A stretch of DNA of 56,969 nt, taken from NCBI GenBank assembly GCA_037447655.1, contig JBBHKE010002682.1, positions 231,585 to 288,553 of the forward strand, read 5' to 3'. Below, in pieces: positions 35,778-45,941 of this stretch. Below the pieces are notes generated by a model. The model saw only the letters and a program-made list of their open reading frames with translations. It did no database searches and was not told where the DNA came from. Position 1 is the first letter of the stretch; the number at the start of each line of letters is the position of its first letter. The stretch comes from Zygnema cylindricum. Taxonomy: Eukaryota; Streptophyta; Zygnematophyceae; Zygnematales; Zygnemataceae. A program made the translations under genes and the position numbers.

Positions 35778-36680
35778 TAATCCAGCCTACTTCACCTTTC
35801 AATCCACCGTAAGCACATTTTTGCCTTCGTGGAATTTCGACCTCGTTTTTCGCCTCCAACTCCTCATCCAAAAGAAGCTTATCGTCCTCGTCCTCGGATT
35901 CCGCCTCATGTACCTGTGTCAGAAAGGCCTTTTTTTTTCCTCTCGAGGTACCACCTGTCTGCCCCTCCTTTAACCGAAGCTCGGTTAGCTTAGTGCAATC
36001 TGCCATAGAGTGCCCCAGTTTCTTGCAAAAATGACATAAACCTTTGGGAGCCTTTGGCTCGAACTCGTTGGCCTGATTTTTTTGCTCCCTCCCCCCATAG
36101 TTTTTGACAGGTTTCCGGGAATCCTTGTTCCTCCAATCGGTCGAAGTTGCCAAGGCTTGGTCACTCTTTCCTCCCCTTCGGATCTCAATCGTATTCTCTT
36201 GAACGAGAATCATCCCTACCACTGAGTTCCATATCCACCTTGAGTCCGGCAAGTCCTGCACACGGTTGACTATGTTCTCGAAATCATCACGTAACTTTAT
36301 CAATAAACAGTTAACCTATTCTTTTTCACTAAAATCTTTTCCCGCACTCTCTAGCTCCATGAAGAGTGTAGCAAGCTCATTGCAAAAATCCAGCATTTTT
36401 CCCCCTTTGTATACATATTCCTTAACTTTCTAATCAGATAACTGTTGTTGCTGAATCGTACCACTTCGGTACATCACTATGAGAGCCATCCACAAATCGG
36501 ATGCCCTTTCTACCTGTAAATGAGGACATGCAAGTCCTTGAGTAAGATGGCGTAGGATGAAGTGCTTTGCCGCCATATTGTTGAAATCACAAGTTTGAGT
36601 ATTATTCTCCTCGTTCCTCGGAATACGTGACATGAATGCTGAACCAGTTGCTATTGGTGTGGTCGTCTCCTTCTCCGCTC

Positions 36681-37602
36681 TGAAACTCTGAGACCTCCAT
36701 AAGTCCACAGAGTGGGACAACTTCTAAGAAGCCTCTAGGATAACCCTGACCCCTTTGTGTTTCATCAAAAATAACTACCACCTTGGGAAACAAAAACTCT
36801 GATCAACTTCACCCCTGTGAAGACAAGACTCCCCTGAGTCGATAGCAAAAAGAATATCTGAATGTTCTCCCCCGAGCAGTAAGTTATGGAGGGTCAAAGT
36901 TGACCTTTTGTACAGAAGCTTTCTGGGAGAGAGGGTCCTATCTTCTAATTTTTCTAAGTCTTATCTCTCTCACAGACTCTATCTACTGATGTACGGAACC
37001 AATCAGATTTCAGTTTCATACACATAAGTAGAGCTGCCTGTGTACTTTATGTACGGCCATTGTACGACATGGCCAAAATGTCGACATGTGGTATGTCTGG
37101 ATTCGCTCCCTTAATCCTCGGAGATGCTGGGATCCAATGTCATTCCGCCACATGTCATCCGATGTGGCAAAGATCACAAACCGCCGAAATCCTCTTCCGC
37201 GATCTCGGCGTTAATTCCGGCCGTCCGATTAAATTCACATTTAATCGTAGCCGTAATAAATAAATGCGAGGTATTCGTTTCACAAAATAAATAAATGCGC
37301 GGTATTGGTTTCGTATCCGTACCAGAATCCGTACTTTTACTTTTAATGGATATATGTCTCCTGTAAACAGTTTACATTTAAATGAACTATCCTACGTATA
37401 AATGTTTAAGTAATTATCAAACTTTATAGTACTTAACACTAATCCTAGACTAAACGGCTAAGGCTACCGGTTACCGGCTGTTTGCCGGCCGGCAGGTACC
37501 AGGATCAAATCCTGTCGCCGGCACATATCTTTTAGTAAATTAAACCCCTAACTAAAATATATTTTCCCGTAAACCTTCGGATAGCCTAGGTAGCCATGGC
37601 TT
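36681..37602 (-). repeat. Family F LTR L5 (3' LTR of F-IV, partial)
   Basis: Begins TGAAACTCTGAG on the plus strand, which is the LTR end GAGTTTCA. It shares F-IV-specific variants with L6, such as CACATGTC in place of CACGTG and ttcacaaaataaataaatgc near 37280. The first 250 bp differ more from L6 than the rest does. Confidence 0.88.
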
Positions 37603-37729
37603 TGTTGGATTTTGGAAACCTTTAGTCCTCTCTATATCACATTACTATGCTGCCATGCTGCGCTGGTCACACCGCAGTCATAGCAGCGTGTGTGATAAAG
37701 ATATTGCGCTGCCATGCTGCGCTGGTCAC
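37603..37729 (+). repeat. Family G LTR start, truncated (copy of 40597)
   Basis: TGTTGGATTTTGGAAACC to GCGCTGGTCAC, near-identical to the start of the LTR at 40597 and at the same position in the F LTR. Similarity ends at 37729 and unassigned sequence leads to the gap. Confidence 0.88.
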
Positions 37730-37837
37730 GGACGGCCGGCCGTTTGTCGGCCATTGGCCATCGGAATCGGCAAATCAGATCCTAATCACAATTCATGATA
37801 TTTCAAACTATTAATGAATTTGTAAATATGCATCCTA

Positions 37838-37847
37838 NNNNNNNNNN
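37838..37847. other. Assembly gap (10 N)
   Basis: Ten N. About 110 bp on each side (37730-37837 and 37848-37948) match nothing else in the window. Confidence 1.
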
Positions 37848-37948
37848 CACTCTTACTATTATATTCACTAATATCACCTACACGAGTTCCATTTTGTGTG
37901 TCTAATGGGAAAGGATTTTGTCGGTGGATATTCCCTCTTTTTTAATTT

Positions 37949-39694
37949 CTAGATCATGTGTGGCATTTTTTCTCCCTTATAGGTGGCTGTTTTAGGAAAG
38001 GGTAATCTGTGTGTTTTACCTTGAGCACATCCACTATAATCACTTATATTATCATTCTCACTGAACTTAATCCCTTCCACCACTCCCATCTTTTTCATCT
38101 CTCTTAACTTGTCTAGATTAACATGCTCAAGCCTCTTATGCCACATCATAATATCATGAACACCAGTATAATAAAGTTTCTTCTTTTCATTACTTAAAAC
38201 CAGCCTAAACATCCCATGGCTTCCTTTCTCAGCAATGAAATAGACATCCTCCTCAAAACTAGCAGTAAAGACTCCTTCCCTAGTGCTAGTGAAAAAACCC
38301 TTATCATCTAATATAGATGTAGAAATAAGGTTTTTGTTCAGCTCCGGAATAAACAATACATCGGAGAATGTTACAATGGATGTCTTTCTTTCTACTAACA
38401 CTTTCAGATCTACCGATCCTACAAGAGTAGTGGTGATTATCCTCCCATCCTCGTACTCTATCTCTACGGTGGGAATATTTCTTATCATAGTGAACAGGTG
38501 CCTATCCTTACACATGTGCATGGAGGCACATGAATCTACAATCCATCCTGTTTCACCTTTCAATCCACCGTAAGCACATTTCTGCCTTCGTGGAATATTG
38601 TCCTCGTTTTTAGCCTCCAACTCCTCAACTAAAAGGAGCTCATCGTCCTCGTCCTCGGATTCCGCCTCATGTACCTGTGTCACAAGGGCATTTTTCTTTC
38701 CTCTCGGGGTACCACCGGTCTGCCTCTCCTTTAACCGAAGCTCGGTTAGCTTAGTGCACTCTGCCATATAGTGCCTAGGTTTCTTACAAAATTGGCATAA
38801 ACCTTTGTGAGCCCTTGGTCGGAAGTCGTCGCTCTCATTTTTCTGCTCCCTTCCCCCATAGATTTTGACAGGTTTCCAGGAATCCTTGTTCCTCCAATCG
38901 GTCGAAGTTGCCAAGGCTTGGCCACTCTTTCCTCCCCTTCCGATCTCAATCGTATTCTCCCGAACGAGAATCATCCCTACCACTGAGTTCCATATCCACC
39001 TTGAGTGCGGCAAGTCTTGCACACGGTTGACTATGTTCTCGAACTCATTGGGTAACTTCATCAGTAAACAGTTAACCTTTTCTTTTTCACTAAAATCTTT
39101 TCCCGCGCTCTCTAGCTCCATGAAGAGTGTAGCAAGCTCATTGCAAAAATCCAACATTTTCCCCCCTTTGTATACATATTCGTTAACTTTCTGATCAGCC
39201 AACTGTTGTTGCTGAATCGTCCCACTTCGGTACATGTCTATGAGAGCCATTCAAAGATCGGATGCCTTTTCTACCTTCAAATGAGGACATGCAAGTCCTT
39301 GAGTGAGATGGCGTAGGATGAAGTACTTTGCCGCCATATTGTTGAAGTCCCTGGTTTCAGTATCATTCTCCTCGTTCCTCAGAATAAGTGACATGAATGC
39401 CGAACCAGTTGCTATTAGTGTGGTAGCCTCATTCTCCTTTCCTTTTTCCACCACCTTTCCTTCTTTTGTTTCCTCCCTTGAAGGTGGATCCTCTTTTCTG
39501 GTGAATCTGCTTCCTCCAAACCCTGGAGGAATGCCAATACTTGATGGACGCCCCAACCGTCCACTCACTATCCCCCAAAACCTTTTTTCGCATAGAGCTC
39601 CTATCATCATACTTTCCAAGTATATGAAGCAAGTTCTATTAAAGATTGGTACCCTAAAGGGTGGGCCCATAACCTGATTGTCTGAGACCTCCAT
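37949..39694 (-). pseudogene. Family F gag-protease-pre-integrase of F-IV
   Basis: Starts at the LTR-borne ATG (39694), reading MEVSDNQVMGPPFRVPIFN across the LTR end and primer-binding site. It is open to 39251, where a Trp codon has become TGA, then open for 433 codons to 37949: gag, a knuckle CQFCKKPRHYMAEC, the acidic linker, a protease site DSCASMHMC (Gly to Cys in the catalytic DSGAS) and a pre-integrase HKRLEH (His changed context). It is truncated in the integrase zinc region at TYKGEKM. This is the least broken coding copy, but the protease change should inactivate it. Confidence 0.9.
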
Positions 39695-41810
39695 AAGTCC
39701 TCAGAGTGGACAGCTTCCAAGAAGCCTCTAGGATAATTCTGACACCTTTGTGTTTCAACAAAAATAACTGTCACCCTGGCAGACAAAAACTCTGACCAAC
39801 TTCACCCCTGTGAAGAGAAGACTCCCTTGAGTTGATAGCAAAAAGAATCTCTAAATTTGCTTCGCTGAGCAGTAAGTTATGGAGGGTCAAAGTTGACCTT
39901 TTGTACAGAAGCTCTCTGGGAGAGAGGGTCCTATCTTCTAATTTTTTTCAAGTCCTATCTCTCTCACAGACTCTATCTACTGATGTACGGAACCAATCAG
40001 ATTTCAGTTTCGTACACATAAGTACAACTGCCTGTGTACTTTATGTACGGCCATTGTACGACATGGCCAAAATGTCGACATGTGGTATGTCCGGATTCGC
40101 TCCCTTAATCCTCGGAGATGCCGCGATCCAATGTCATTCCGCCACATGTCATCCGATGTGGCGAAGATCACAAACCGCCGAAATCCTCTTCCGCGATCTC
40201 GTCGTTAATTCCGGCCGTGTGATTAAATTCACATTTAATCGTAGCCGTAATAAATACATGCGAGGTATTCGTTTCACAAAATAAATAAATGCGCGGTATT
40301 GGTTTCGTATCCGTACCAGAATCCGTACTTTTACTTTTACTGGATATATGTCTCCTGTAAACAGTTTACATTTAAATGAACTATCCTACGTATAAATGTT
40401 TAAGTAATTATCAAACTTTATAGTACTTAACACTACTCCTAGACTTAACGGCTAAGGCTACCGGTTACCGGCTGTTTGCCGGCCGGCAGGTACCAGGATC
40501 AAATCCTGTCGCCAGCACATATCTTTTAGTAAATTAAACCCCTAACTAAAATATATTTTCCCGTAAACCTCTGGATAGCCTAGGTAGCCATGGCTTTTTT
40601 GGATTTTGGAAACCTTTAGTCCTCTCTATATCACAATTACTATGCTGCCATGCTGCGCTGGTCACACCGCAGTCATAGCAGCGTGTGTGATAAAGATATT
40701 GCGCTGCCATGCTGCGCTGGTCACATCGCAGTCATAGCAGCTTGCGTACTTGGTACTAAGTTTATTGGAACGTACGGAATTGGACTTCAAGTGACGCGAA
40801 GAAACATAGACGAAAGTGCGGAATGTGTTGGAGAAATGCACGGCGGATTGCGAAGCGATATGGTGATTAATATTCGAAATGATTTAAATTGTACGTGGGT
40901 CGTACGAAACATAATGCGACGGTCAAACATGTGATGAATTGGACGCCACCGGAGCTACGGACGGCGGCGCCGTCAGTTTGGTGGGGGACGCGAAATCGCG
41001 TCCTTCACATGATATTTATTTTGGACGGTCCGGATTCGTTTGACGTAATTTGTAAGACTTGTAAATATTTAGTCATTTCTTGTTTGTCCCATGTATTAAT
41101 TATTACGGTAGATCTCAAGTACACTCACATTAATAGATGTAGTTTGTTGATTATGTACGGCTGGTATGCCTCCGTACAGTTAGTAGTAAGCTGTAGTATA
41201 TATTGGTAGGACTTAGTCATTTCTATTTTTAAGGGGAACTTTTTGGACAGAAACTGTTTCTGCTCCTTTTTTGGATATTCATCTGAGAATTGCTCTCAGT
41301 TTAATTGGCAGAGTTATTTGAAATTCTGCATGTGTGTTCCTCCTTGTATTGGCAATATTGTGGCAAATTTGCAGACCTATTGTGAGTCTGATTTGCTTGG
41401 GGCTTCATTGTGAAGTTGGTCATATTTATCAAAGTTCTGGCAGGCTGTTTTTCTACAACTTTGACTGAGTGTTGTGATTATTTGGTTTGGTATTATTATA
41501 TGAAATTTGGTGGGAATACTAAGTGGCCTGGAAACTATCAGGTTGAGTAGTTTCAGATTGGTTTGGTTATTCTGTGGATATCTGAGTGGAATCAAAGTAG
41601 GCTGTTTTGGGGTAGTCTGTGGTGCTTCCGAGGGTACATTCATGGCTGTAAATGGCTATGAACAACAGGCTCTAGCTCCTTCTCCAATTTCTCAGTGACT
41701 GCGACAAGTTTAAGAAGTTGGAGAGAGAAGTTAGAGGTAGACTGCCTCGGCTTCTTTCTTATTTCTTTTCAGACCTAGAAAATACTTTAAAAAGACCCTT
41801 AATTTCTACG
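39675..41810 (-). repeat. Family F LTR L6 (5' LTR of F-IV) with nested G LTR
   Basis: F LTR sequence at 41810-41668 and 40596-39675 is continuous when 40597-41667 is removed. The start codon for gag is at 39694, 20 nt before the LTR end. Confidence 0.9.
40597..41667 (+). repeat. Family G LTR (1071 bp) nested in L6
   Basis: Ends GAACAACA at 41667; starts TTTTGGATTTTGG (from TGTTGG). Flanks are GGCTT (40592-40596) and GGCTC (41668-41672). A 59-bp tandem duplication (gctgccatgctgcgctggtc) lies at 40644-40760. An ATG at 41642 lies 26 nt before the end and opens MAVNGYEQ. The open frames at 40650-41209 are inside this LTR and are not genes. Confidence 0.9.
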
Positions 41811-41815
41811 CGCTC

Positions 41816-42068
41816 CTTTGTCCACCACCTCTCCTTCCTTTGCCTCCTCCGTTGAAGATGGACCTGCTTTCTTTGTGAATCTGCTTCCTTCAAACCCTGG
41901 AGGAATTCAGAGACTTGATGGACGCCCCAATCGTCCACTCACTATCCCCCAAAACCTTTTTTCGCATAGAGCTCCTATCATCATACTTTCGCAGTATATG
42001 AAGCCTGTTCCATTAAAGATTGGTACCCTAGAGGGTGGGCCCATAACCTGAAACTCTGAGACCTCCAT
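41816..42068 (-). pseudogene. Gag N-terminus of F-III, separated by the F-IV insertion
   Basis: ATG at 42068 inside L8, reading MEVSEFQVMGPPSRVPIFN, then GTGFIYCESMM and the start of the Lys/Glu-rich stretch. It breaks at 41816 next to CGCTC. The gag fragment ending at 36680 continues it, so both belong to one element. Confidence 0.85.
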
Positions 42069-43103
42069 AAGTCCTAAGAGTAGACAACTTCCAATAAGCC
42101 TCTAGGATAACCCTGACCCCTTTGTGTTTCAGCAAGAACAACAGCCATCCTGGTAGACAAAAACTCTGACCACCTTCATACCAGTGAAGGCAAGACTCCC
42201 CTGAGTAGATATCAAAAAGAATCTTTGAATTTTCTCCCCTGAGCACTAAGTTATGGAGGGTCAAAGTTGACCTTTTGTACAGAAGCTCTCTCAGAGAGAG
42301 GGTCCTATCTCCTAATTTTTCTAATTCCTATCTCTCTCACAAACTCTATCTATTGATGTACGAAGCCAACCAGATTACTCCTCTGTACACAAAACTACAC
42401 CTGTCGGTTTACTTTTTGTATGAACATTGTACGACATGCCCTAAATGTCGACACGTGGTATATCCGGATTCGCTCCCTTAATCCTCGGAGATGCCGCGAT
42501 CCGATGTCATTCCGCCACGTATCATCTGATGTGGCGATGATAAAAAACCGCCGAAATTCTCTTCCGCGATCTCGGCATTTAATTTGGCCGTTTGATTAAA
42601 TTCACATTTAATCGTAGCCGTAATAAATACATGCGCGGTAGTTGTTTCGCTAAAGAAATAAATGCGCGGTATTCGTTTTTTATCCGTACCGTAATCCGTA
42701 CTTTTACATTACTGGATCTATGTCTCCCGTAAAACTATTTCAGTTAAATTAACTATCCTACGTATTAATGTTTAATTAATTATCAAACCCTACACTATGT
42801 AACACTATCTCTAGACTTAACGATTAAAGTTACCGGCTACAGGTTGTTTACTGGCCAAGAGGTTCCATGATCAAATCTTGGAGGTGTCACATATAATTTG
42901 AGTAAATAAACCCCTACTAATATTTATATCCCGTAAACCTCTGGATACCCTAGGTAGCCATGGCTCTAGCTTCCTCTCCAATTTCTCAGTGACTGCGACA
43001 AGTTTGAGAGTTGGAGAGAGAAGTTAGAGGTAGACTCCCTCGGCTTCTTTCTATATTTCTATTAAGACATAGATAATACTTAAAAAGACCATTAATTTCT
43101 ACA
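42049..43103 (-). repeat. Family F LTR L8 (5' LTR of F-III), complete
   Basis: 1055 bp, TGTAGAAATTAATGG at 43103 to GAGTTTCA at 42049, followed by GGTTATGGGCCCACC on the minus strand. It is the closest relative of L1 and, like L1, is preceded by CTTAG and the MITE end, here inverted. Confidence 0.92.
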
Positions 43104-44790
43104 CTAAGGCCTAACATAAAAACGCCTACTTTTAAACTATGATAAAAAGTGCCCATGGGAAGTTTATGAAACCTTTTTTGTCAGCGCGAAACGCATTCGT
43201 CCAAATTTCGGATTTAAACCAAGAAAACTTTTCTGACGTTTATCAAAGTGTTCCAAAAAAATCCTTTTAGATATTTTTTGTTCTTTCTCTGCTATGTCCT
43301 GATCTTGTGCGTTTCCAGCACAATTTTATTTTACCAAGGATTTTCGTGCCTATTTCTACCCTGTACGGTCATCGGAGTACGAAAAAAGGGAGCACCAAAC
43401 CAGACCGGATTCTTGTATTTCCTCAACTGAGCGAAACACACTTTATTTCGCGCCTAACGGAGGTTGGACGACTAAGTTACTTCCTCTCAAAGATTAAAAT
43501 TCCGTTACCTAGGACCAGTTGCCACTAACCCTCGTGGGGGGTACATTGTGGGTTGCCACGTAACTTTTCGGATTGTCATCCAGATTATGTCATTAGTTGT
43601 CAGTAGGAATTTAGTTCAGATTCAGCTGACTTTTGGTCCATTAATGACATCAGGTCCAAGTTGGGCATTCTCATGTCCTTTTCAGTACTTTGTCTTATAA
43701 TAGAGGAAAAAATTATGACTTCCAGCCGCAGATTTAGCTGTTCGGAGTGGAACTTTTTGCCAAAGTGTGGTACAGATTATTTTTGTCTTATGTGAATTCA
43801 ATGACACTTGCTTCCCGCTCATTGGCTAATAGCATAGCGTTGACCTTTTAAACCTAAGATTGGACAAACTTTGATGTATAAGGCACTTGGGTCCGATGGA
43901 GACCGGTTGCTTTTCAGTATTTCCTGCCATAAAAACCCTCACAAAATTCCAAACAAACCTTCTTTTGGAGAATCTTTGTCTTGTTTGAGTGTGTGACTCT
44001 ATTGCCATTTTCGTTATGAATCTGTCTTGTGTGGAAATCGTAGTTCGGGCGGGTAGTTGGCACTATCAATCCTTTGGGTAATCTTAACTTTTTGTTATTG
44101 AAATCGAGAAGAGTCCTGTCAGTTCTGAGCTGCGGAAACCAAGGGGTGAAAGAGGATCGTACGGGTCTATAGTGCATTCGGGAGAGATTTCGTCTTCTTT
44201 TTGTGTTAGCGTTGCTTTCAAAGGTCTGTTGCGCTTGCTTTGCCATAATTCTTATTTCTATCTTTTGTTCCAATTTTTTGGGGCAAGGTGATATTGTTTA
44301 ATATGAAACGGCCAATTCTTTTTATTTTTCATTATTTCTTCATGGGGGTTCATTTTGTCCTCTTTGGTAGTCCTTTTGGCTTCGGTGGCGTTTGCGCAGC
44401 AAAAGACTTTTAAAATCTTTTGTACCAGAATAGTAGGTTTTGACGGCACATTTGTTTGACTTCCAGCAAATCAGCACAATACTGAAAAGCTGACCTCTCT
44501 ACTCTGATTAGAGGAGGTAGGAGCTTTGACGTTGGACCATCTCTTTGTGGAAGGGAGTTAGGATTTCCATTCTATATTAACTTTCCTTTTCTAATTGTCA
44601 TCATCATTTAGGGGGAGGAGAGGCTCAGGATAGGGAACCTCCGGCCTCACCCCCAAAGAGAAAGGTATCAGGAAGGGTTAGCACCTGGGGGGGGTTCTCC
44701 CCGACCCGAGGAAGAAGTCCAAAGGGCCTCCATGTTTGATTCTCCACCTAAGGGACCACCAGAGGGAATCGTTCCTCTGCCTCCTCAGAT
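43104..44790 (-). repeat. Inverted copy of block X plus MITE left end
   Basis: 43104-43140 is the MITE left end in reverse. 43141 to 44790 is the reverse complement of 22741 down to about 21087, with scattered changes (for example 43141-43540 against 22741-22340). It breaks off at cctcctcag, where F 3' sequence begins. Confidence 0.9.
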
Positions 44791-44881
44791 ATGATGACCA
44801 AACTTGTGCCTTCCCCTAAGCTAATTTTCAGCAAGGAGAAGTGTGGTCTGAAATTAAAGATTGACTAGAAAATAAGGGGAG
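44791..44881 (+). pseudogene. Family F pol 3' end with polypurine tract
   Basis: Reads MMTKLVPSPKLIFSKEKCG and on to a TAG at 44866-44868, then AAAATAAGGGGAG (44869-44881), the polypurine tract, directly before the LTR. This is the only intact F 3' end in the window. It shows what F-I and F-III have lost. Confidence 0.85.
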
Positions 44882-45936
44882 TGTAGAAATTTATGGTCTT
44901 TTTAAGTATTTTCTAGGTCTTAATAGAAATAAAGAAAGAAGTTGTGGCAGTCTACCTCTAACTTCTCTCTCCAACTCTCAAAGTTGTCGCAGTCACTGAG
45001 AAATTGGAGAGGAAGCTAGAGCCATGGCTACCTAGGCTATCCAGAGGTTTACGGGATATAAATATTAGTAGGGGTTTATTTACTAAAATTATATGTGACA
45101 CCTCCGAGATTTGATCATGGAACCTGCAGGCCTGTTAATAGCCTGTAGCCGGTAGCTTTAACCGTTTAGTCTAGAGATAGTGTTACGTAGTGTAGGGTGT
45201 GATAATTAATTAAACATTAATACGTAGGATAGTTCATTTAACACAAATAGTTTTACAGGAGACATAGATCCAGTAATATAAAAGTACGGATTACGGTACG
45301 GATAAGAAAGGAATACCGCGCATTTATTTCTTTAGCGAAACGAATACCGCGCATGTATTTATTACGGCTACGATTAAATGTGAATTTAATCGGACCGCCA
45401 AATTAAACGTCGAGATCGCGGAAGAGAATTTCGGCGGTTTTTGATCATCGACACAGCAGATGACACGTGGCGGAATGACATTGGATCGCGGCATCTCCGA
45501 GGATTAAGGGAGCAAATCCGAATATACCACGTGTCGACATTTAGAGCATGTCGTACAATGTTCGTACAGAAAGTACACCAACAGCTATACTTATGTGTAC
45601 GGAGGAGTAATCTGATTGCCTTCGTACATCTGCAGATAGAGTCTGTGAGAGAGATAGGACTTAGAAAAATTAGGAGATAGGACCCTCTCTCCTAGAGAGC
45701 TTTTGTATAAAAGGTCAACTTTGACCCTCCATAACTTATTGCTCAGGGGAGCAATTTCAGAGATTATTTTTGCTATCGACTCAGGGGAGTCTTGCCTTCA
45801 CAGGGATGAAGGTGGTCAGAGTTTTTGTCTACCAGGATGGCTGTTGTTCTTGCTGAAACACAAAGGGGTCAGGGTTATCCTAGAGGCTTATTGGAAGTTG
45901 TCTACTCTGAGGACTTATGGAGGTCTGAGAGTTTCA
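44882..45936 (+). repeat. Family F LTR L7, complete 3' LTR of the outer element
   Basis: 1055 bp, TGTAGAAATTTATGG to GAGTTTCA, followed by CTTAG and the remainder of the MITE. Two G-boxes with ABRE-like context occur (ACACGTGGC near 45464, CCACGTGTC near 45528). The internal ATG at 45917 is present but followed by a TGA three codons later. Confidence 0.93.
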
Positions 45937-45941
45937 CTTAG

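Larger units (their letters stand above)
31797..36675 (-). pseudogene. Family F gag-pol, element F-III (3' and central part)
   Basis: In minus-strand order: partial gag (36720-36430), gag and CCHC region (36303-35767; the knuckle reads CHFCKKLGHSMADC), an interruption by a G solo LTR (34976-35777) in the protease site, and the GAG-pre-integrase with HKRLGH and CSGCAQGKTHRLPFPK (34644-34231). The integrase end lies at 34041-33841 and a linker at 33564-33193. Reverse transcriptase and RNase H run 33208-32066 with YVDD at 32761-32750, and the RNase H tail is at 32065-31880. It shares a TAA in RNase H and loss of the polypurine tract with F-I. The gag N-terminus continues at 42048-41816 beyond a nested F element. 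Confidence 0.9.
36681..41810 (-). mobile_element. Element F-IV, F copy with a G LTR inside both LTRs
   Basis: Inserted into the gag of F-III, with CGCTC at 36676-36680 and 41811-41815. The 5' LTR (L6) is 39675-41810 and the 3' LTR remnant (L5) is 36681-37602. Both are broken by a family G LTR at the same site (after CCATGGCT). The first base of the 5' LTR has changed (CGTAG instead of TGTAG). The pol half and the start of the 3' LTR are missing around the scaffold gap. Confidence 0.85.
22779..45936 (+). mobile_element. 23-kb nested family F/G retrotransposon stack
   Basis: The outermost element has an F LTR at each end in plus orientation: 22779-23501, interrupted, and 44882-45936, complete. 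CTTAG duplications lie at 22774-22778 and 45937-45941. Inside are a second F element in plus orientation, at least three F coding copies in minus orientation, G solo LTRs and an inverted copy of block X. All coding copies are defective. Confidence 0.85.

Noticed and set aside
36681-40750. Simple 3-kb tandem segmental duplication as the origin of L5 and L6
   Set aside because: CGCTC at both outer borders and the reunion of F-III gag across them fit a single element with two LTRs better, although the gap at 37838 leaves some doubt.
40650-41209. Open frames of 94 and 106 codons
   Set aside because: They lie within the G LTR nested in L6 and overlap its tandem duplication; they are absent from the other G LTRs.
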